64,000 nt of DNA, from assembly GCF_025252405.1 (NCBI RefSeq), contig NZ_CP104307.1, positions 3,224,001 through 3,288,000 on the forward strand. The letters run 5' to 3'. The translations under genes and the position numbers were made by a program. Below the pieces are notes generated by a model. It was not told where the DNA came from and searched no databases. It saw nothing but the letters and a program-made list of their open reading frames with translations. The first letter of the stretch is position 1. Each line of letters starts with the position of its first letter. The DNA comes from Flavobacterium sp. TR2. Lineage in GTDB: Bacteria; Bacteroidota; Bacteroidia; Flavobacteriales; Flavobacteriaceae. Of the stretch, positions 26,734 through 35,574 are shown one piece after another.

Positions 26734-29700
26734 ATGTTAAAGAAAATAATAGACAGGCCAGTATTGGCCACAGTTATCTCTATTGTACTGGTTATACTGG
26801 GGATTATAGGTCTGACCCGACTATCGGTAACGCGATTCCCAGATATTTCGCCTCCAACAGTTATGGTAAGCGGTTCGTACCCGGGAGGAAACAGCGAGAC
26901 CGTTATCCGTTCGGTGGTAACGCCTTTGGAAGAGCAGATTAACGGAGTTGAAAATATGCAGTACATCAAATCTACTGCCAGTAATGACGGGTCTTTTTCG
27001 ATCAGTGTCATTTTCAAGCAGGGAGTAGATCCAGATCAGGCAGCTGTAAACGTACAGAACAGAGTGCAGCAGGCGACTCCAAAACTGCCTCAAGAAGTTA
27101 TCCGTATGGGATTAACGACTTCTAAACAGCAAAATAGCATGATTGTTATTTTCAACTTATATACAGATGATAATAGCAAATACGACGAGCTGTTTTTGCA
27201 GAATTATGCCAATATTAACCTAGTGCCTCAAATGAAACGTGTTCCGGGAGTAGGGCAGGTTCAGATTTTTGGAGTGAAGGATTATTCGATGCGAATCTGG
27301 CTGGATCCTCGCAAAATGGCTAATGCAGGTTTAGTGCCTTCAGATGTTACTCAAGCCATTGCAGAACAGAGTTTAGAATCGGCTCCGGGAAAATTGGGAG
27401 AAGAATCTTCTGCGGCTTTAGAATATGTTATTCGTTACAAAGGAAAAAAGAACAAACCAGAGCAGTATGAAAATATTGTGGTTAAAAACGTCGGAAGCAA
27501 TGTTTTGAGGCTAAAAGATGTCGCAAGAGTAGAATTTGGTTCTATTTCGTACAGCGGAGATAATAAATCGAACAGCAAAAATGCCGTTACAATGGCCATT
27601 TTACAGACTTCGGGTTCAAACGCAAATGATATTGAAATCGGAATTAACAAAGAAGTAGAAAGATTGTCTAAATCTTTTCCTCCAGGCATCAAATACGTTA
27701 ACGTAATGAGTACAAAGGAAAGATTGGACGAAGCAACGGGACAAGTAAAATCAACTTTGATAGAAGCTTTTATTCTAGTATTTATTGTGGTTTTTATTTT
27801 CCTTCAGGACATTCGCTCGACGATTATCCCGGCTATTGCAGTTCCGGTTGCTATTGTGGGAACATTTTTCTTCCTTCTGGTTTTCGGATTTACGATTAAC
27901 ATCCTGACACTATTTGCTCTGGTGCTGGCGATTGGTATTGTCGTCGATGATGCCATTGTGGTTGTCGAAGCCGTACATAGTAAAATGGAAGAAGATGAAG
28001 GAATTTCAGCCAAAGAAGCAACTCACAGTGCAATGGCAGAAATTACAGGAGCCGTAATCTCGATCACTTTGGTGATGTCGGCTGTATTTATTCCTATCGG
28101 ATTTATGACAGGTTCTTCGGGAATTTTCTATAAACAGTTTGCTTACACGCTGGCTATTGCAATTATCATTTCAGCAGTAAATGCTTTGACGCTTACTCCT
28201 GCATTATGCGCGCTATTGCTAAAAAATCACGGAGATAAACACGGAAATCACGAACATAAAACGAGTTTTAAAGACCGTTTTTTCGTTGGATTTAATAGCG
28301 GTTTCAATAATTTAACGGGAAGATACATTAAAGGCGTTCGTTTTTTAGTGGGCAAAAAATGGCTTGCTGCGGGGTTAGTTGCAGGGATAACTGCCATTGC
28401 GGTTTATACGATGGCCTCTACGCCAAAAAGTTTTGTGCCTCTTGAAGATGACGGTTTTATGGTGTACAGTTTATCAATGCCGCCAGGAACGGCACTCGAC
28501 AGAACTACAGCTGTAATTCAGAAATTAGAAAAAGAATTGGCTCCGCTAGAAGCCATTGATGTCAATACGAGTATTACGGGATTCAATATTTTGAGCAACA
28601 GCGCCAGTCCAGCTTATGGATTAGGGTTTATTAAACTAAAACCAAAGAAAGACAGGGGAGCGGTTAAAGATATTGAAGAAATCATGAATATCGTAAGCGG
28701 AAAATTGGCTAAAATTAAAGAAGGTCAGATCATGGTTTTCAGAATGCCTCCGGTAGAAGGATTTGGAGTAACGAGCGGTGCCGAAATCGTGCTGCAGGAC
28801 AGAATGGCGAGAAGTCCAGAAACTTTAAAAGCCATGTCTGACAAAGTAATCGGGCAGATTATGCAGCAGCCGGGTGTGCAATACGCTTACACGACTTTTA
28901 GAGCCGATTATCCGCAATTGGAATTGGAAGTAGACGAAGATAAAGCACGCCAAATGGGAGTGAATATCAAAGAACTTTTAGGAAATATCCAAACGTATTT
29001 TGCAGGAGATCAGTCAGCAGACTTTTCGAGATTTGGTAAGTTTTACCGAGTAAATGTAAAAGCTGACGGTATTTTTAGAATGGATGAAGATGCATTTAAT
29101 GAAATTTTCGTCAGAAATAACGATATGCAGATGGTTCCAGTAAAATCAATTGTGAAGTTCCATAAAGTCTACGGACCAGAATCGGTAAACCGTTACAATC
29201 TTTATAATTCGGTGAATATTACTGCAATGGCACTGCCTGGTTATAGTAACGGACAGATTATGGAAAATCTAGAAAAAGTTTTAGATAAACTGCCTTCTGA
29301 TTATACTTATGAATGGACAGGTTTAAGTTTGGAAGAAAAAGCAGGAGGAAGCCAGACAATTGCCATCTTCGGATTGTGTCTGCTGTTTGTGTTTTTCCTT
29401 TTGGCCGCACAATACGAAAGTTATTTGTTGCCGCTTGCCGTATTGCTTTCTATCCCGACAGGAATTTTAGGGGCTTTCGCCGGAATTAAAGCGGTTGGTT
29501 TAGACAACAATATTTATGTTCAGGTCGGATTAATCATGCTTGTGGGGCTTTTGGCTAAAAACGCCATTTTGATTGTAGAGTTTGCCTTGCAGAGACGTCT
29601 TGCAGGATTAACAATTATCGAAGCGGCAATAGAAGGATCGAGATCAAGGTTAAGGCCTATTATCATGACTTCGCTGGCTTTTATTGTAGGGATGATTCCG

Positions 29701-29889
29701 CTGATGTTTGCTTCTGGCGGAACCGCAGTTGGAAACCGATCGATAAGCGTGAGCGCCGCAGTTGGAATGTTTAGCGGTGTTGTACTGGGCGTTTTTGTGA
29801 TTCCGTTGCTTTTCATTGTATTCCAATATTTGCAGGAAAAAGTATCAAGGAAAAAGATTGCGACTCAAATTCAAACGATAAAAGAATAA
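26734..29889 (+). CDS. RND-family efflux pump, inner-membrane subunit (HAE1/AcrB type)
   Basis: A 1051-residue AcrB-like proton-driven exporter. The N-terminal helix starts at residue 9 (PVLATVISIVLVILGIIGL). The helix-4 proton-relay site is VVDDAIVVVE with Asp405 and Asp406, the classical pair. A cytoplasmic-side insertion rich in His (HGDKHGNHEHK) sits at about residues 500-512, an unusual feature that could bind metal but is probably just a loop. The C-terminal half has LLAAQYESYLLPLAVLLSIP and GLLAKNAILIVEFA. It starts 27 bases after the adaptor and ends 2 bases before the channel gene. Confidence 0.96.
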   Translation: MLKKIIDRPVLATVISIVLVILGIIGLTRLSVTRFPDISPPTVMVSGSYPGGNSETVIRSVVTPLEEQINGVENMQYIKSTASNDGSFSISVIFKQGVDPDQAAVNVQNRVQQATPKLPQEVIRMGLTTSKQQNSMIVIFNLYTDDNSKYDELFLQNYANINLVPQMKRVPGVGQVQIFGVKDYSMRIWLDPRKMANAGLVPSDVTQAIAEQSLESAPGKLGEESSAALEYVIRYKGKKNKPEQYENIVVKNVGSNVLRLKDVARVEFGSISYSGDNKSNSKNAVTMAILQTSGSNANDIEIGINKEVERLSKSFPPGIKYVNVMSTKERLDEATGQVKSTLIEAFILVFIVVFIFLQDIRSTIIPAIAVPVAIVGTFFFLLVFGFTINILTLFALVLAIGIVVDDAIVVVEAVHSKMEEDEGISAKEATHSAMAEITGAVISITLVMSAVFIPIGFMTGSSGIFYKQFAYTLAIAIIISAVNALTLTPALCALLLKNHGDKHGNHEHKTSFKDRFFVGFNSGFNNLTGRYIKGVRFLVGKKWLAAGLVAGITAIAVYTMASTPKSFVPLEDDGFMVYSLSMPPGTALDRTTAVIQKLEKELAPLEAIDVNTSITGFNILSNSASPAYGLGFIKLKPKKDRGAVKDIEEIMNIVSGKLAKIKEGQIMVFRMPPVEGFGVTSGAEIVLQDRMARSPETLKAMSDKVIGQIMQQPGVQYAYTTFRADYPQLELEVDEDKARQMGVNIKELLGNIQTYFAGDQSADFSRFGKFYRVNVKADGIFRMDEDAFNEIFVRNNDMQMVPVKSIVKFHKVYGPESVNRYNLYNSVNITAMALPGYSNGQIMENLEKVLDKLPSDYTYEWTGLSLEEKAGGSQTIAIFGLCLLFVFFLLAAQYESYLLPLAVLLSIPTGILGAFAGIKAVGLDNNIYVQVGLIMLVGLLAKNAILIVEFALQRRLAGLTIIEAAIEGSRSRLRPIIMTSLAFIVGMIPLMFASGGTAVGNRSISVSAAVGMFSGVVLGVFVIPLLFIVFQYLQEKVSRKKIATQIQTIKE

Positions 29890-29891
29890 GA

Positions 29892-31301
29892 ATGAAAACA
29901 CTATATAAAATCGGAATTGTTTTACTTGCCGCAACGATCATGACATCGTGCGTGGTAGGAAAAAAATATTCCCGTACAGATTTGAATGCTCCAGAAAAAT
30001 TCCGAGAAGAAATTGCGGTAACTGGAGATACGGTTTTGCTTCCGTGGAAAAGCTATTACAAAGATCCTTTGCTGGTTGCTTTGATAGAGAAAGCTTTGGT
30101 TAAAAATAATGAGATCGTTATTGCGATGAAAAGCATGGAACAGCTTGATCTTAACTACAAACAAGCCAAATTGTCTTTGATGCCAACGCTTGATTTCGAT
30201 GCTGGCGCAAGCCGTGCTTATCCATCAAAAAATTCCTTGAACGGATCATTGAGCCAGCAATTTATTGGTAAAGATTATATGGATGATTACAGCGCTAATC
30301 TCCGCCTTTCGTGGGAAGTTGATATTTGGGGAAAAGCAGCTATGCAGAAAAGAGATGCCAAAGCGGCTTATTTTGCTCAAAAAGAGAATCTGTCGGCATT
30401 AAAAACCCGAATTATTGTTGAAGTGGCACAGTCGTATTACAATCTGTTAGGTTTAGACGAACAGCTTAAAATTGCAGAGAAAAACATTGAATTGAGTACC
30501 AATACTTTGAGTATGATGCAATTGCAGTATCAATCGGGTTCTATCAGTTCTTTGGCAGTAAACCAGACCGAAGCGCAGAAAAAAACAGCCGAATTGCTTG
30601 TCCCTTTAGCGAAAGCAAACATTGCAGTTCAAGAAAATGCTTTACAGATTTTGTGCGGAGAATATCCGGATAAGATTGAAAGAGCAGGAAATATCGATGC
30701 GGCTGAAGTTTCGGTACTTTTCCCAACAGGAGTTCCAGCTTCGCTGTTGAGCCGAAGACCAGATGTAAAAGCCAGTGAATATGCAGTGATGTCTGCCAAT
30801 GCAAAAACAGGATTGGCAAAAGCAACCATGTATCCGACTTTAAGTTTGAATCCTTCAATTGGAGTCAATTCTTTTGAGTTTGAAAACTGGTTTAATTTTC
30901 CAGGTTCTGTCACCAAAACCATCGCCGCCAATTTAGCACAGCCTATTTTTAGGAAAAAAGAATTGAGAACCGCTTATGAAGTGGCGGTTTTAGAACAGGA
31001 GAAAGCTGTGGTGCAATTCAAACAGTCTTTCATAACGGCAGTTGGCGAAGTAAACGATGCCATGTCTAGACTGAAATATGCCGATGAACGTATCGTTTTG
31101 GCAAAAGATAAAGCGCAGTCTTTAGACAAAGCAACTTCAGATGCTTCTTTGCTTTACAAAAGCGGAATGGCAAATTATCTTGAAGTAATCGCGGCACAGA
31201 ACAGTTCGCTCCAAAACGAATTGGATCTTGTAACAATAAAACTCGAAAAGCTGAATGCAGCAATTAACCTGTACCGTGCTTTAGGCGGCGGAGTAGAGTA
31301 A
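29892..31301 (+). CDS. RND efflux outer-membrane lipoprotein (TolC/NodT type, second pump)
   Basis: A 469-residue outer-membrane channel; the lipobox TIMTSC gives Cys20. Two efflux repeats are visible: SWEVDIWGKAAMQKRDAKAA near residues 138-157 in the first half, and KSGMANYLEVIAAQNSSLQN near 420-440 in the second. The end is YRALGGGVE. It starts two bases after the pump stop, so translation is coupled. With the two genes upstream it forms a full trans-envelope pump. Substrate unknown. Confidence 0.95.
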   Translation: MKTLYKIGIVLLAATIMTSCVVGKKYSRTDLNAPEKFREEIAVTGDTVLLPWKSYYKDPLLVALIEKALVKNNEIVIAMKSMEQLDLNYKQAKLSLMPTLDFDAGASRAYPSKNSLNGSLSQQFIGKDYMDDYSANLRLSWEVDIWGKAAMQKRDAKAAYFAQKENLSALKTRIIVEVAQSYYNLLGLDEQLKIAEKNIELSTNTLSMMQLQYQSGSISSLAVNQTEAQKKTAELLVPLAKANIAVQENALQILCGEYPDKIERAGNIDAAEVSVLFPTGVPASLLSRRPDVKASEYAVMSANAKTGLAKATMYPTLSLNPSIGVNSFEFENWFNFPGSVTKTIAANLAQPIFRKKELRTAYEVAVLEQEKAVVQFKQSFITAVGEVNDAMSRLKYADERIVLAKDKAQSLDKATSDASLLYKSGMANYLEVIAAQNSSLQNELDLVTIKLEKLNAAINLYRALGGGVE

Positions 31302-31381
31302 CACTTAATTTTTGATGGTTCACCATTTCTGTAAGCAATTATAGAGGTGGTGAATTTCGTTTAAATTGAATTTACTGATTT

Positions 31382-32164
31382 ATGGACAAAATTACTTTTA
31401 CCCGATCAGAACTTTATGATTTGGTTTGGAAATTTCCGATTCCGCAGATTGCAAAACATTATGAAATTTCGAGTATGGGAATTAAAAATGCCTGCGAAAA
31501 AATGAATATTCCGCTTCCCAAAAGCAGACACTGGATTAGACCTGAATATAAGCGAAAGAATATTCCTGAGCTGTCATTAGATTTTAAAGGCAATAACGAA
31601 GTTGCCATTTTGAAAAAGAGATATGAAATGCAGTTGAGAGTTCCTGCAAAATCTACACCCTTGCTAGATTTAGCTCTAAGCATCAAAAACGATGCTCAGG
31701 CGCCTTTGGATATTAGCGAAAAGCTAGAAAATAATATTGGAATCATTAAATCAACAAAGGAATATTGGGAACGCAAAATTTTGGATCAAGACGCTCTAGC
31801 CGATAAATTGGAGATTCTGGATTTGAGCGTTTCTGAAGAAAACGTGGATCGCGCCTTGCTTTTTATGGATGCTTTTATTAGACTAGTTCAGTACCGTGGA
31901 CATAAATTTTCAAAAGGTCTCGACGGATTGGATACGGTTATTTTTAAGAACGGCAGCGAAATTAAAGTCGATTTGAGAGAAGCGCAGAAAAGATTATTTA
32001 AAAATGGTCTCAGGGAAACTTCAGGATATATTTTTACGGGCGATTTTATTTTTAGAATTTCCAAAGGATCAAATAAAAAAGAATGGCGTGAAGGAAGAAT
32101 TATTCTAGAAGATAATCTCGCATTAATTATGGCTAAATTAGAATTAATGGCTGCAGAAGATTAG
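31382..32164 (+). CDS. Protein of unknown function with an N-terminal helix-turn-helix-like segment
   Basis: A 260-residue soluble protein. Residues about 6-45 (SELYDLVWKFPIPQIAKHYE, then SSMGIKNACEKMNIPLPKSR, then HW) match the pattern of a widespread uncharacterised domain beginning RxELYxLVWxxPxxxxAxxxxxS followed by IPxPxxGYW, which looks like a DNA-binding helical unit. The rest is charged and ends in a small alpha/beta part (VIFKNGSEIKVDLREAQKRL). It lies 80 bases after the efflux operon on the same strand. DNA binding is inferred from the helix pattern only; no function is known to me. Confidence 0.72.
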   Translation: MDKITFTRSELYDLVWKFPIPQIAKHYEISSMGIKNACEKMNIPLPKSRHWIRPEYKRKNIPELSLDFKGNNEVAILKKRYEMQLRVPAKSTPLLDLALSIKNDAQAPLDISEKLENNIGIIKSTKEYWERKILDQDALADKLEILDLSVSEENVDRALLFMDAFIRLVQYRGHKFSKGLDGLDTVIFKNGSEIKVDLREAQKRLFKNGLRETSGYIFTGDFIFRISKGSNKKEWREGRIILEDNLALIMAKLELMAAED

Positions 32165-32184
32165 ATTTTGAATTGGGGTAAAAT

Positions 32185-32700
32185 ATGCCGCTCCTCCGGA
32201 GCTTTTTTTTGTGTGGGGTTATTTGTTTTCTATCAATATTCCGCTTCTCCGAAGCTAAAAAACAATAAGATTAATGAAAGAAAGCCCCAGCGGGGCAAAA
32301 TATTTATAGATTCCAATAAGACGAAAGAAAAAAAGCTCCATCGGAGCGACATATTTTGAACCTAATATATGTCGCTCCGATGGAGCTTTACTATTGTTTG
32401 TAGCTATTATTTGCTATAAATATTCCGCTTCTCCGAAGCTTTGCATTGCAAATTTTAGGTTAAAGCCCCATCGGGGCAAAATATTTATAGAATTTCAATA
32501 AGACGGATGAAAAAAGCTCCGGAGGAGCGACATATTTGATACGCATATATGTCGCTCCGATGGAGCTTTTTATTGTAAATGTTGTAATGGTTGCTATAAA
32601 TATTCCGCTTCTCCGAAGCTTTGCATTGCAAATTGTACATTAAAGCCCAGCGGAGCAAAATATCTATAGATATTCTGCTTCTCCAAAGCTTGCAAAAGGA
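32185..32700. repeat. Array of nested hairpin repeats (GCTCC/GGAGC family), about 180-bp period
   Basis: Two to three tandem units about 180 bases apart (compare 32411-32590 with 32591-32700, and a partial unit from 32230). Each unit strings together small palindromes: gcttctccgaagc, gccccatcggggc and gctccatcggagc. One long inverted repeat (32333-32355 with 32366-32388) has 23-base arms. The arms differ between palindromes but stay complementary. A shorter relative is at 58.75-58.82 kb. A 63-codon frame over 32168-32359 is not accepted as a gene. Confidence 0.8.
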
Positions 32701-32710
32701 AGTCTATAAA

Positions 32711-33649
32711 TTAATTGATCTTCACCAAATGCGCTTCAATAGCTTCTCTTTGAGGTTCGTATTGAGCAGGAAGTTTTAGGTTTTTGCCTAATTCTTCTAC
32801 ACTTTCATCTACTGTAAACCCAGGATTATCGGTGGCAATTTCAAACAAAACGCCTCCTGGTTCTCTGAAATATAAAGAGTGGAAATACTGTCTATCAATT
32901 TGCGGAGTAATAGACAATCCGTAATCTTCGATTTTTTCTCTGAATTTCATCAAAATTTCATCATTTGGAACACGGAACGCTACGTGATGAATAGTTCCGT
33001 TGGCATTCAAACCGCGTTTTTCCTCTGGCAATTCTACCAAGTCAACAATTGCGGCATTTTCTACAGCATCTGTTGCATAACGGTAACGGTTTACTTCTTG
33101 ATCGATTAATTTGTAACCGAATATGTCTGTTAAGATGGCAGCAGTTGCTTTGATGCTATTCAAAGTCAAAGTGATGTTATGAAAACCTTTTGTCGCCACA
33201 TCTGCTTTTACTTCGTCAGTTTCCCAAGCTTTTCTGTTATCATCTGTTTTAGATTCGATTAACTCTAATTTTAGCCCATCTGGATCTAAGAAAGTCAAGT
33301 ATTTTTCTCCAAACTTTTCAGCCGGTTTGTTGTAAATCACATTGTATTTTTCAAAACGTTTCTGCCAGAAATCTAGACTTCCTTTTGGAACAGAGTAGCC
33401 AATTTCGGTTGCCATTCCAGAACCTTTTCTTCCTTGCTGGATTCCTGCTCCCCAAGGGAAAAAAGTTAAAATAGTTCCAGCGCTTCCCACTTCGTCGCCA
33501 AAGTAAAAATGGTATGTTCCTGGATCGTCAAAGTTTACTGTTTTTTTGATGAATCTTAATCCTAAAACTTTTGAATAAAAGTCAAAATTGCGTTTAGCGT
33601 CACCTGCAATTGCAGTAATATGATGTAAGCCTAATATTTTATTTTCCAT
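32711..33649 (-). CDS. Ring-cleaving dioxygenase, VOC/glyoxalase superfamily (MhqO-like)
   Basis: A 312-residue two-module VOC protein. The first module starts GLHHITAI (His9/His10), and the second has IHHVAFRVPND and ends with GGVLFEIATD, whose Glu completes the usual Fe(II) site. The overall sequence fits the MhqO/LinE-like extradiol dioxygenase group that opens hydroquinone-type rings. A carboxylesterase, cupin, GNAT and alpha/beta hydrolase follow in the upstream direction on the same strand, resembling the Bacillus mhq detoxification set. Its promoter carries a palindrome shared with the hydrolase gene. The precise substrate is unproven. Confidence 0.9.
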   Translation of the reverse strand: MENKILGLHHITAIAGDAKRNFDFYSKVLGLRFIKKTVNFDDPGTYHFYFGDEVGSAGTILTFFPWGAGIQQGRKGSGMATEIGYSVPKGSLDFWQKRFEKYNVIYNKPAEKFGEKYLTFLDPDGLKLELIESKTDDNRKAWETDEVKADVATKGFHNITLTLNSIKATAAILTDIFGYKLIDQEVNRYRYATDAVENAAIVDLVELPEEKRGLNANGTIHHVAFRVPNDEILMKFREKIEDYGLSITPQIDRQYFHSLYFREPGGVLFEIATDNPGFTVDESVEELGKNLKLPAQYEPQREAIEAHLVKIN

Positions 33650-33688
33650 GGTATTTGTTATATTAAATTGTTGTTTGATTTTCTTTTA

Positions 33689-33733
33689 CAAATTTACGTC
33701 CGTAATGCTTCTGCATCGATTAACCTAGATTAA
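33689..33733 (-). promoter_or_regulatory. Promoter of the dioxygenase gene with upstream palindrome
   Basis: On the minus strand the -7 box TAAATTTG is at 33689-33696, and a 14-base near-palindrome (TTAATCTAGGTTAA as read on that strand) is at 33720-33733, separated by 23 bases. The hydrolase promoter at 36500-36544 has the same elements at the same spacing, so one regulator probably acts on both. Confidence 0.65.
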
Positions 33734-33990
33734 GAAATGAAATGCGGTGCGGTTTTGAACTATTTTGAAAGAACAGCCAACTAAAAAATGAATGTTTTTA
33801 GGATGAATGTTTTCGCGCAGATTTAAAAGATTTGGGCAGATTTAAATTGAACCAATTTCATTGGATCGTTTATCCCGATAGCTTTTTTTGGGACGCATAA
33901 AAGGCGCTTTACTTATAAAAAAACACATAGTTTCTGTGCTTATTTTTAATCTTTTCATGCAGATTTAAAAAGACTTGGGGAGATCGAAAA
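33734..33990. repeat. Intergenic repeats between dioxygenase promoter and cupin
   Basis: Two AAATCTGC-type half elements (33818-33850 and 33957-33975) and a short CATAG-type element (33893-33945, with cacatag facing ctgtg) are seen. No gene. Confidence 0.45.
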
Positions 33991-34341
33991 TTATAATTTT
34001 ATAAATATTGATTTTCGAAGCTTGGGTTCGATATTTTTTGTTTTGTGCCCTTTTCCAGTAGTATCTTCTACCAATAAAATTGAACCGCAAGGGAATGTTC
34101 TTTTTTCTCCCAGAGAAGTTTCGATTTCTACGCCTCCTTCCAGCAAAACAATATACTGGCGGTCTGGCGCATTGTGAAAATCGTAATCGTAAGATGGACT
34201 TACTTCTCTAAAAACAATAGATTTTACAGGCTCATCATCAGATAAAAATCCGATGTCGCCATTGTTTTTCAGCGGAACTTCAAAGTCTTCAAAACGGCTT
34301 TCTCCGTCAGAATCGCTGTAAACACGAGTTATGGTAATCAT
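33991..34341 (-). CDS. Small cupin-domain protein
   Basis: A 116-residue single cupin. HNAPDRQYIVLLEGGVEIET near residues 55-75 and CGSILLVEDTTGKGHKTK near 86-103 are the two cupin motifs, giving His residues that could hold a metal ion. Its ATG overlaps the stop of the carboxylesterase gene upstream (TAATG), so the two are translationally coupled. In this setting it may act on, or shield against, a ring or quinone compound. The reaction is unknown. Confidence 0.82.
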   Translation of the reverse strand: MITITRVYSDSDGESRFEDFEVPLKNNGDIGFLSDDEPVKSIVFREVSPSYDYDFHNAPDRQYIVLLEGGVEIETSLGEKRTFPCGSILLVEDTTGKGHKTKNIEPKLRKSIFIKL

Positions 34342-34961
34342 TATTTTTTATTGAAAATCAGTGCATTTGCACAATTTACTTCATCTTGACTGATGGTATG
34401 CCCCATATTAGGGTAGATTTTTTTTGTAACATCGGCACCCATTTTTTCCATAAACGCTTCCGTATCATTGACTCTTTCAACAGGAACATGAAAATCAGGA
34501 TCGCTCGTTCCGATAAAAACAGGAGTGTTTTCAAAATTTCCTGAATAGCGATTTTCGTAGATTTTATCGCCAATTAATCCGCCTGTAAAAGCTACAATTC
34601 CTCCGTATTTTGCAGCATTTCGAGTAGTAAACTCCAAAGCAAGGCAAGCCCCTTGAGAAAAACCTAAAAAATAAATATTCTCTTTTTCGATTCCGTTTTG
34701 CTGAATAGCAACAACGACCTGATGAATTGATTCTAAAGATTTTGAAAACGAAGGCTCATTTTCGTTCAAAGGAGCCAAAAATGAATATGGATACCAAGTT
34801 CTGTTTTCTGCCTGCGGAGCGACCAATGCAAAATCTTCGACTCTAAGGTGTTTTGCAATCGAAAGAATATCATGCGCACTCGCGCCGCGTCCATGAATCA
34901 TGATTAGCGCTTTTTTTGCTTCATTTAAAGGAACGCCGTCTGTTAAAACTTCTGTATTCAT
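34341..34961 (-). CDS. Carboxylesterase/phospholipase-type alpha/beta hydrolase (MhqD-like)
   Basis: A 206-residue esterase of the short carboxylesterase group. The nucleophile is Ser102 in FLGFSQGACLALE; an acid residue lies in GTSDPDFHVP (Asp152 or Asp154) and His186 in NMGHTIS. The N-terminal IHGRGASAHD is typical. In Bacillus the related MhqD accompanies ring-cleaving dioxygenases in hydroquinone resistance, and the neighbours here are of the same types. It is coupled to the cupin gene by a one-base overlap. Confidence 0.9.
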   Translation of the reverse strand: MNTEVLTDGVPLNEAKKALIMIHGRGASAHDILSIAKHLRVEDFALVAPQAENRTWYPYSFLAPLNENEPSFSKSLESIHQVVVAIQQNGIEKENIYFLGFSQGACLALEFTTRNAAKYGGIVAFTGGLIGDKIYENRYSGNFENTPVFIGTSDPDFHVPVERVNDTEAFMEKMGADVTKKIYPNMGHTISQDEVNCANALIFNKK

Positions 34962-35120
34962 GTTATTATATTTTAGTAGTGAGACAAATTAGTTTTTCTC
35001 GCTTCCAATAGCTTTGGAATTAATAGATTTTGGCAGATTTAATTTTTGAGCTGATTATAAAAAATCTGCATTATCTGCCGAATCTGTGAGAAAAAAATCT
35101 TTTCAGTTCTTGGTTAGGAA

Positions 35121-35411
35121 TTATTTCTTCCAAATATCTGCATATTCATCTGGATGCCTTTTGAATTGCGCATGAACATAAGGACAAAGCGGCAGAACTT
35201 TCAGATTACTGGCGCGAACGTATGATACCATTTCTTCTAAAAGTTTCTTTGCATAACCTTTTCCTTCCGCTTCTGGTTGAACTCCAGTGTGGTAAACAGT
35301 TAGGAGGTCAGGTTTTAGGCTTACCGTCATTTCACCTAGTTTTTTGCCATCCACATAAAGATTAAAAGCGCCGTGTTTTTTCTCGTCTAATTCTAATTGT
35401 ATTGTTTCCAT
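35121..35411 (-). CDS. Small GNAT-type N-acetyltransferase
   Basis: A 96-residue protein of the compact Acetyltransf_CG type (PF14542-like), about half the size of a normal GNAT. The acetyl-CoA loop is GVQPEAEGKGYAKKLLEEMV (residues about 44-63), and the end LPLCPYVHAQFKRHPDEYAD is characteristic. Substrate unknown. It lies between the carboxylesterase and the hydrolase on the same strand, with spacers of about 160 bases on both sides. Confidence 0.9.
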   Translation of the reverse strand: METIQLELDEKKHGAFNLYVDGKKLGEMTVSLKPDLLTVYHTGVQPEAEGKGYAKKLLEEMVSYVRASNLKVLPLCPYVHAQFKRHPDEYADIWKK

Positions 35412-35574
35412 ATTTTTTCGTTATGATCTTATTTTTTGTTTTGAATGCAAAGCCGTTCTTTAAAGTTACTATAATTATCAGGAAACTGCAATTCCAAAAT
35501 GTGTGTTTACAGGTTATCTCGATGGAGGTTAAACTGTCTGCAAAAAATTTTGCAGACAGCTGTATTTTTAAGGG

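Noticed and set aside
32168..32359. A 63-codon plus-strand frame after the gene at 31382
   Set aside because: It is encoded by the hairpin array; the palindromes, not codons, are conserved between units.
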